Source of the DNA: Malurus cyaneus samueli
Lineage: Eukaryota > Chordata > Aves > Passeriformes > Maluridae
Assembly (NCBI GenBank): GCA_009741485.1
Contig: CM019220.1
Span: forward strand, 2,024,720-2,088,719
Reading direction: 5' to 3'
DNA length: 64,000 nucleotides
Of the stretch, positions 56,801 through 64,000 are shown in pieces. Every line of letters begins with the position of its first letter. Position 1 is the first letter of the stretch. The position numbers were made by a program, and so were the translations under genes. Under the pieces are notes generated by a model. The model did no database searches. It saw nothing but the letters and a program-made list of their open reading frames with translations, and had not been told where the DNA came from.

Positions 56801-59800
56801 AAACTTGAAGGGGGACAGCTCATTGGGCCAAGTGTCCCTTTCCTGTCCAGGAATTCCTCATGTCCTCATTACCCTTTCACCTCTGGACAGCTGCAATATT
56901 GAAATCTGGCTCCTATCTTAAGGAAATTGAGTTTAATGTCCTTAATTTAGCCCCCAGTTCAGATATATCCATATCACAAAACAATCGTACAATTTGGCTC
57001 GATGGACGGCGGCTGCTGGGGAAAGAGGCCCATCCTGGAATGGCAGGACCAAGGCCTCCATAAACCATCTGTAGCCTGTGTAATACACTAATGGTCCGTT
57101 CACACTCGTGAAAAACCATCTTATTTTCTTTTTTTTTTCTTTTTCTGGTATTTTTTACGTGCAGCGTTTCGATTATCAAAGCGGTTTTCGCTTTGCTGTA
57201 TCACGGCAGTGGCCAAGCTGGACAAGAACAAAGGTGTTCTCCTGGTTTTCTCATGTTTTCTTCCTCAATGAAGAGCTTGATTCAGCACAACTCACTCCTC
57301 TCTGAAGCACAGAGGAGGGCTGCAGGGTGAGGTGCTGCATCCATAGATTACATGGCAGCAAAAACATGAGTGGCATATTTTGGTCCTGGGGATTGATGTG
57401 CAACACTCCGAGCACCAAAGTCAACTGATAAATAATCCAGAGTCAGAAAGGGGCAGAGCAGTTGTGGAGGGGAATAAAAAAAAAGAAAATGTGAAGGGGA
57501 TAAAAATTAATCATGGAAAGAGTGTTATGTTTTATGTTAGTAAATCATTTTAACTAATTGATTACGTCATATCTCCAGCCAGGCTTCCGATTTGAAATCC
57601 TCAGGAATCGGTGGGCAAGGATGCAAAAGGCACTTGTTCTCTTCATCTGGAAAACATCTATGCTACTCATTTTCTAGCATTATGGGTTTTTTTTTTTCTT
57701 TGTTTCTTTCTTTCAGAATATTTTTTTATGATTTTGTGATGATTTTTTTCTGATCTGTTTGCTTACCAACATAAGAGGCATAAAATGGTGTAAATATACT
57801 TGAAGAGTATTGATATAGATGTCAATGCACTGGGTGCATTTTGGGATGGAGAGAGGGGTGTAAGATGGAGGGTAAGTCTGTCAGCTCACGGCAGAAGCAG
57901 CTGATTTGTAAATAACAAAATTGTAGGATTTATTCCTTTTGATGCACTGCACTTTTATTAAAAGAAAATCCCCTGGAAACCTCTGTAAATGGCACGAAAC
58001 ATATAATTAGACTTAGCTTTTTTCACCCTCTGCTTATTGAAATGCTCCGTAACTTCAGTGGTGATTCAGTAACAACTGATTTTATAGAAACATCTGACAA
58101 TGAGGACAAATATTTGCAGTGTTTTCAGTCTCTGCTCCGTATTTCTCCCTACGAGGCAGAGTTTGCCTTCCTTGCATGTGGATCGTTCTCTGCTGCTCCC
58201 ACCTCCAACCAAATCCACTTTCCAGCACTGAACATCACACATGGCTCTTTGTCCCTTGCTTCTTACCTCCAAAATGTTACCCCTCTAATTCCTGACTCCC
58301 AAATTCCAGGCACAGACCTCCCAAAATTGAGTGCCACCCCCAGGCAGGCTTTGGCATTGGCAAAGCCATGGTGGCCAGGCATTGCTGGTGGGTGGTGGTG
58401 ACACAGGAGGTCCCCCAGGCACTCACCTGCCCCAAGAGCAGATATCCAAGGCTGTGTTGTGATGGGATTTGTTCTCTTTTCCCTGGGCTCGACCATTTCT
58501 ACCCTTTCCCTTCTTTTTCCTGGTAGGGAAGGAGGTCTGGAATGCAAAGAGCCACGCCAGTGGAGACATTGGTGTAGATGAGCTACAAAAAATCATGCAG
58601 GGGTGGCTTTGCTGCCCTGAGCCTCAGCACCATAGCCATCAAAGCAGCTTATGCAACAAATTAATATTAATATTTATTAATATTAGTGAGTTGGGCACAT
58701 GGAAATATCTTTACTTGTGGGGCGTGGCTCAGTGAAATTATGGGACAGGTGACAGGGACACGGAGCTGCAATTCCTAACTCCAGAAGCCAAGGACATCAA
58801 CGCTCACATCAACCCAACCCAGGCTGCCAGAATTATTCTGAAGACTATTTTACCTCTTCCCTGGCCCAAATTTTGGGAAGTCACATCCATTTACAACCTC
58901 TTTGTGGTGGCCCTGTTGGCAGGTGGACCCATGAACATGTGGGCCCTCTTGATGAACATCAAACACGACTCCCACATTCTGCCTCGTGCGTTTTTTGGAC
59001 CCATTTCCAACCTGTCAGAACAGGGGAAAGAATACAGTCAATATAGTCACTTCTGAATTTTTAAAAAAATACATAAAGAAGATAAAAATAGCCATTTTTA
59101 GAGGGTTTCAGGTTGAAGGTTGCTTGTCAGAATCCAAGAAGAGAGCAGCAGTTGTTCTGACACTGCGGTTTTCACATCCTTGTCAGAGATTTGAAGCAGG
59201 ATAGCTGATGTGTGTTAAAAAAAGGATGGGAAGGTTTAAAATAGTTTAGATGCTGCCTGGAGCAAGTTTTGAGAGATATAGTAAGGAGCATTGGTAGGAG
59301 TGTACATGCACCTAAAACCATCCACAGGGGGAAAATCTTGTCCTACTGCTGGTACTTTTAATGCAATCCCAACCTGGAACACCTCAAATGACCTAGAGGG
59401 GAGTCAGGAAATTTCCCAGGAAGCATTTTGGAAATGTAAATGGGGGGAGGGAGTGACAACATGGAGAACACTTTTCGTTGCGAGGGAAAAGAAAAAAAAA
59501 AAAATCTCCCTCCGGTTTTTGACAGCTCTAATAACCCAGAGTCTAAGATTTGGGCTTGGAAAGGCGCCAGTTGGCCAAGCCTCTATCCACAGACAGGCTG
59601 GAGATGATGCTGATAGTCAGAGGGAAGCAAACAGAAGACCTGGCAAGTCCAACACCACCCCTGACGAAGGGGCTGTCTGCCAGCTCCTGGGTAAATCTGC
59701 AGTTTAGGTGTGCAGCCAGGGTGTGCCTCTGCTTCTCCTGGAACCTGACCCAGCCAGCAGCCACCCACAGAATGATTTCCCAGATATTGGGCAATTCTGC

Positions 59801-60122
59801 ACACAAGGAATTTCTTTGGAAACTGTGCTGCGGAGCCTAATTGTTTCAAATCATTTGGGGTTTTCTAAATGTCTTGGTAACCCTTGTGTTTCTGCAGATT
59901 TTAAAATATCCAGCTAATCTCCTGAAGTCGTGGAAAGGAAAATATGTTTTCCCCGGGGCAGTGATAAAAAAATAATTGGGGCAATCTATTGGCTCTGAAA
60001 CTTTGGGATGGCCATCAAAATGTCAGCTTTGCACCCAGATCCTCTGCTGGCAATTTCACCGCTCTTAACTAAATCAGGATTTGGTGGGGAGAGACACTAA
60101 AAAAGCCAGGAAAAAGAAAATT
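53892..60122. other. Unique noncoding DNA
   Basis: No gene was recognised. AAAT-type patches lie near 54019-54040 and 55631-55646. T-runs lie near 55314-55327 and 57687-57699. About 54785-54900 contains 'agatccaaattctgctggct' and 'cactcattttaatgg', weakly resembling a palindromic interspersed repeat of reptile and bird genomes. Frames of up to 138 codons (59291-59707 plus) have no recognisable domain. Confidence 0.45.
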
Positions 60123-60263
60123 TGATGCTCCATCCCTGGAAGTATCCAAGGCTGGATGAGGCTTGGAGCACCCTGGGATAGTGGAAGGTGTCCCTGCCAT
60201 GGCAGGGGGTGGAATGGGATGGGCTTTAAGGTCCCTTCCCACCCAAACCATTCTGGGATTCTC
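60123..60263 (+). mobile_element. CR1 LINE 3' end, sense
   Basis: Sense CR1 terminus of about 140 bp: 'gatgctccatccctggaagt', 'aaggctggatgaggcttgga', 'gatagtggaaggtgtccctg', 'ccatggcagggggtggaatg', 'tttaaggtcccttcccaccc', then 'aaaccattctgggattctca'. The end is well preserved, suggesting a comparatively young copy. It is truncated at the 5' side. Confidence 0.93.
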
Positions 60264-60560
60264 AGCTCTGGACCCCTTCACCCCAGAACTGCCTCAGGGT
60301 GACCCCACTCCAAAAGGGATTTTTCCCTTTACAAAGAAATGTGAGAGCATCTGGGCAATGTTTGCTTCCTCTCCTGCTTTTAGGACCAAAAAGCAGAGGT
60401 TTGACCCCAATTCCCACTTTGTCCTTTTGCAGAGAACTCCCTGGTTTGCCCCCACTCTGCTGGCCAAAGTTTTGGTCACTGGGCTCAGAGCTCAGCTCTC
60501 CATGTGACAAACATTGCTCAAGTTTACCACTCTTGCTCTTACAAATTCGGCCCATCCTAG

Positions 60561-60606
<46 letters not shown>

Positions 60607-60611
60607 AAAAA
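60561..60611. repeat. Long interrupted A-tract
   Basis: A31, G, A12, GG, then further A's. It lies about 300 bp beyond the CR1 end at 60263. CR1 does not end in poly(A), so this is not its tail. No retrocopy body was recognised on its left side. Confidence 0.9.
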
Positions 60612-60989
60612 AGAATCTGTTATCACTGAGCATATGCAACTGCTAAACATCCTATTCAGTATAACTTCAGCCTGTTCTGAGAACTGCGTTTCACAGTTTC
60701 TTTATGCAGTATCTGTCTGTCAGATATTGCCCACTACATTACCATAGTCTATATAATATACTAACACCATAAAAAAAATTACATATATTTAGTGCATTTT
60801 TATTACTACCTGGTGTGGAAAAAAATATATGCTAAAAGATTTTATTTTCATTTGACATGGCATATGTACTATGTCCCTTGTATTAATGGCTCTAAGGAAA
60901 TTTAAATATTGTGATGTATTTGGGCCTCCATTTTGGTGTGATTTCTCTAAACTGCTAAATATAAAACATGCATTAATTTTAGATATTTC

Positions 60990-61055
60990 TAGAGCAGCCA
61001 CCATCCTAGTTCTTCTGTCTGACCTCAAGGAGCTAACAGGCTATACACAGAATAT
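60990..61055. mobile_element. Possible remnant of an old MIR/L3-type element
   Basis: 'tctgacctcaaggagctaac' followed by 'aggctatacacag' resembles the reverse complement of the '...tgtgagctccttgagggcagg' block near the 3' end of old MIR/L3 elements. Only about 35 bp are convincing, so this is a weak call. Confidence 0.25.
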
Positions 61056-64000
61056 TTGGGCTCTCTGTAAATTTTAAGGTGCCACTAAATAAAAATCCTC
61101 CAAGGCTTTAATTTCTTTATAAATTGAATTCTTACTAAAGTGAACACGACTCTGTGGATGCCAGGCAGGCAGCATTGCTGTAACAGAGGCAGCAGTGAAA
61201 AGTCCACTTCTTTCATTCTTTATTTAATTTTTCTACCTTTCGGGTTCTGGTTTTGTCCAGCTGCCCCTTCCTCCTTTCTGTTCCCCCTGTGGCTGAGCTG
61301 TGCTCACACCGAGCAGGGTTGCACAACAAACACCACCCCTTGCACCCCTTTGCTGACCAACTTACAACTGATCTGCAGCTCCTCTTGTTCCTTTATCACC
61401 CTTTCTGTTGATCCTTTATCCCATTGCTCACAGCGAGGGTCATGATTCACATGTTTTAAAATACATCCAGAAAATACTGATGTTGGCTTGCTGGGAGGAC
61501 ACAGAAAAAATTCATGTTAGGATTTTTGATGCTTTAAACACCTCAAATTGAAAGATCTTTCGATCTTCTCACTGTCATACAAACAAGACAGGAACGTTGC
61601 GTGTTTGAGATGTTTTTTTATGATTTCCTAGCTTAACCCCAAATGGGTTTAGGCAAAGTGTGTGAATTGCAGGGGACCTCACCACTGTACATAAGAAAAC
61701 GAGGCCTAAATGTGCTCATATCCAGGGGATTCACCGCCTTATTAATGCATATATGTCATGCATAGATTATTAACAGCTTCATAGCTAGATGGGAACTCAC
61801 ATTTCAATAAACATACTTTTGCAAGTGTGAAGAAAGAAAAAAAAAAGTTTTGCATTAGGATGTTACTTACTTCGTGTCTTTGTCCTGGGAGAATGCAACT
61901 AAAGAAACCACATTTAAAATCAGACATTAGATATGCAAATATGTGTTCAGATCAGAGATACGAAAATTATTCAAATGATTAATTATTCATCATAAAAATG
62001 TCAATTAATAATTCTGAAGCATAATAGGCATCTTTCTAATGCATCTTTATTTTTCAAGCCCAAATACTGTTGAATCTGTGTTCAATTGCATTCTAACAAG
62101 TTTTTAAAAATTCAACAAAGTAAACAACCAACTATAAACAAAAGTGAGCCGTGAATTTTAATCACTGCCAACTGAGCCAAGGAATGTTGCCGAACTTCAA
62201 CACTGATCCCAGAAGAGAAGGAAAAGCATTTCCCCAATTTCTCCAGCTCTTGGTGCAGGACAGTGGATGGAGGATGCTCATCCCTCACTGCTCTCTGCCC
62301 AATGTGAGAAGAAATTTTGGGTCCTGTGGATGTTGCTCCCCTGCTGCAGACACACAGACAGGCATCATGAGCAGGAGCTGAGCAGCTCTAGACCATCAGA
62401 AGTGACTTTAAAAATGGCAAAATTAACAAAAACATGTGAGGAGATTCACTTCTAACGTTCAGGGACTCGCACAAGATCAAATATTACAGTGATCTGCTTG
62501 TTAGAAATGCCCAGGGATAGATAAATTAAAGCCAGACAATCTTTCCCCTTGCTTTTGGCTCGTGTCCTATCCCTACATGGGTTTTCCGCAGAGGAACTCG
62601 AAGACTTTGGGAATGTTGATTCAAAAGGTTTCTTCCCAAATACCTCATCAGCGGGTGGGGGGAGAGCCATTCCCTGACCCTTTCTTCCTCTCCACTGTGC
62701 CCTCTCCTCCATGTGGAAATTGGAAAAAAAATAAAGGCTTTGCTTTCTAAATCTTGGTTTATAGGGACACCTGTATTGAGCAAAAGTATCCAGCAGCATC
62801 TTGGGCCCACATGGGGCCTTCTCTGCTCACAAAAATGATTCCAGCCTGTCTTATCCTCTGCTACCACAGGTGACTGCAGAAAATAATCCCCCCTGGCATC
62901 TTTTTTTCTTTTTTGTTTGGTTTGAGGTTTTTTTGCAACCTCAGAATTTTTTCTCGAGGCAAGGACATCTTTCCACACCCCAGAGATCGGAGCATGAGAA
63001 GCAGCCAGAACCCACAGGGATCCCAGATCTTGCAGGAGCAGCTCCCTCAGCGGAGCAGGGCTGTGGGGAGGGAAGGATGCTCTCCCCAGGCTTGGCTACA
63101 AGTGGGTTCACCTCATCTGGGTCCCCTACATGGGGATGTTTAATCCCTGACGTAGGAAGGATTCCACACTTTGGGGAAAATATTAGAGAGTTCTGGCTAC
63201 AAAAGGCCTGAAGGAAAAGCCTCAGAGCAACTAAAGTGTATTTAGGGGTGTTAAACCTCTGTCTTCACCAGCATCTAAAATTTATTAGTCAAAACTCATC
63301 AACCAGAACATCTTTGCTGCTATTCCCTCAGTTTTCCTCCTTCCACCTGGTGGGCAAGAAAACACAGTCCCCGTTTCTCATCCTTCAGCAGGAGAAGAGC
63401 AAACACACCAAAATAAAAAAGGCCATGAATTGTACCCCCTGCCCATGGCAGAAGGGCTCAGCAGAAGACTCAGGTCCTCCAGGGCCCTGAACCCCAAATC
63501 CCTGCTCGGTGTCACCTCCCCTCTCAATCAGAGCTGGGGATTGCAGAGGGATCTCTCACTGCACATCTCTCCCTCCTCCTCCTCATGGCAGAGCTTGTCC
63601 CTGGCACAGGATTGTCCCCTGGCCCCTGGCTGGCCCTAAAGATTCACACAGGGATGGGAAGATGGGGTTATCTCCAAGGGTTTATCATCACCACGGTGGG
63701 TTTTGGTGGACAAAGGAACCCCACTGTCTTGCCTCCAGCTCCTCCTGTGTTTTTAACCAGGCAGGTTTGCACCAGTTCGCTGCATTTCCATGGAGGAAAA
63801 CTTGGGGAAAAGAGGAAAAACCTGCACTGGGGGAACTGCCCTTAAATCCATCTCCAAGCCACAGAGCTGGGAGCTGTGCACAAGGAAGGAGCTGGGGTTT
63901 GTGAGGATATTTTGGCACTGTTTGCTTTTAAACTGATGGGGTGGGGGGGATTGGGTGTGCAAAAGTTTTAAAATAGAGCAGGGAATGGGATCTGCATGGG

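Larger units (their letters stand above)
60264..64000. other. Unique noncoding DNA to the window end
   Basis: No gene was recognised. The short open frames at 60262-60747 owe Lys/Phe runs to the A-tract. From about 62800 to 64000 the sequence is GC-richer with overlapping frames on both strands (for example 62526-62978 minus, 63509-63904 plus), none with a domain. The stretch 60740-61080 and the AT-rich segment 61870-62160 are unique. Confidence 0.45.

Noticed and set aside
60123..60611. CR1 followed by a long A-tract, as if the A's were its tail
   Set aside because: About 300 bp of unique sequence separates them, and CR1 does not use a poly(A) tail.
1..64000. Operons, ribosome binding sites, CRISPR arrays, insertion sequences, phage genes
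   Set aside because: The CR1 copies, CpG depletion with local patches, and lack of dense coding frames mark this as vertebrate nuclear DNA. Bacterial feature types do not apply.
1..64000. tRNA, rRNA, snRNA or endogenous retrovirus sequences
   Set aside because: I looked for tRNA B-box text, LTR pairs and gag/pol-like frames and saw none that I could support. Dedicated searches (tRNAscan-SE, Infernal, LTR finders) could still find degraded ones.

Overview
The window is vertebrate nuclear DNA, almost certainly from a bird. The main evidence is ten 3'-terminal pieces and one internal piece of the CR1 LINE. Most of the 3' pieces still carry the characteristic end (ATTCTRTGATTCT on one strand, AGAATCACAGAAT on the other), and they dominate the recognisable interspersed repeats. 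The CR1 text looks neoavian, perhaps passerine, but I cannot fix the species. A 10-N gap (22862-22871) and a single N between two identical 69-bp blocks (41141-41284) show that this is a draft assembly.

I find no protein-coding gene. The longest open frames (256, 240, 222 and 201 codons) have no recognisable domain, no start context I trust, no neighbouring exon and, in one case, homopolymer-encoded Phe/Lys runs. No tRNA, rRNA or known microRNA was recognised. The window is best read as a gene desert or the inside of a very large intron.

Layout: 1-12.5 kb is AT-rich unique sequence with two CR1 copies, many A/T homopolymers and a compact CpG-dense patch near 5.0 kb. From 12.5 to 33.1 kb CR1 copies are frequent (seven), the DNA near 27-29 kb is GC-richer, and one old amniote SINE-type tail lies near 20.5 kb. 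A fuller old MIR/CORE-SINE-like element lies at 33.4-33.6 kb. From 33.6 to 51.2 kb interspersed repeats are nearly absent apart from a CR1 scrap of about 90 bp. This part holds AT-rich unique sequence with many homeodomain-type TAAT cores, a CpG-rich patch (36.4 kb), a 52-bp inverted repeat with SOX-like ends (34.5 kb) and a second CpG-richer patch (45.6 kb). It is the best candidate for clustered cis-regulatory DNA, but conservation could not be tested here. At 51.2-53.7 kb lies a heavily decayed LINE: a possible endonuclease motif followed by a convincing reverse-transcriptase core broken by stops and a frameshift. A 19-bp G-rich minisatellite follows directly. From 53.9 to 64 kb there is unique sequence with one CR1 end and a long A-tract.

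No set of genes works together here. What the window offers is repeat archaeology, two assembly faults and several candidate regulatory intervals. I see no evidence of a new biological system.
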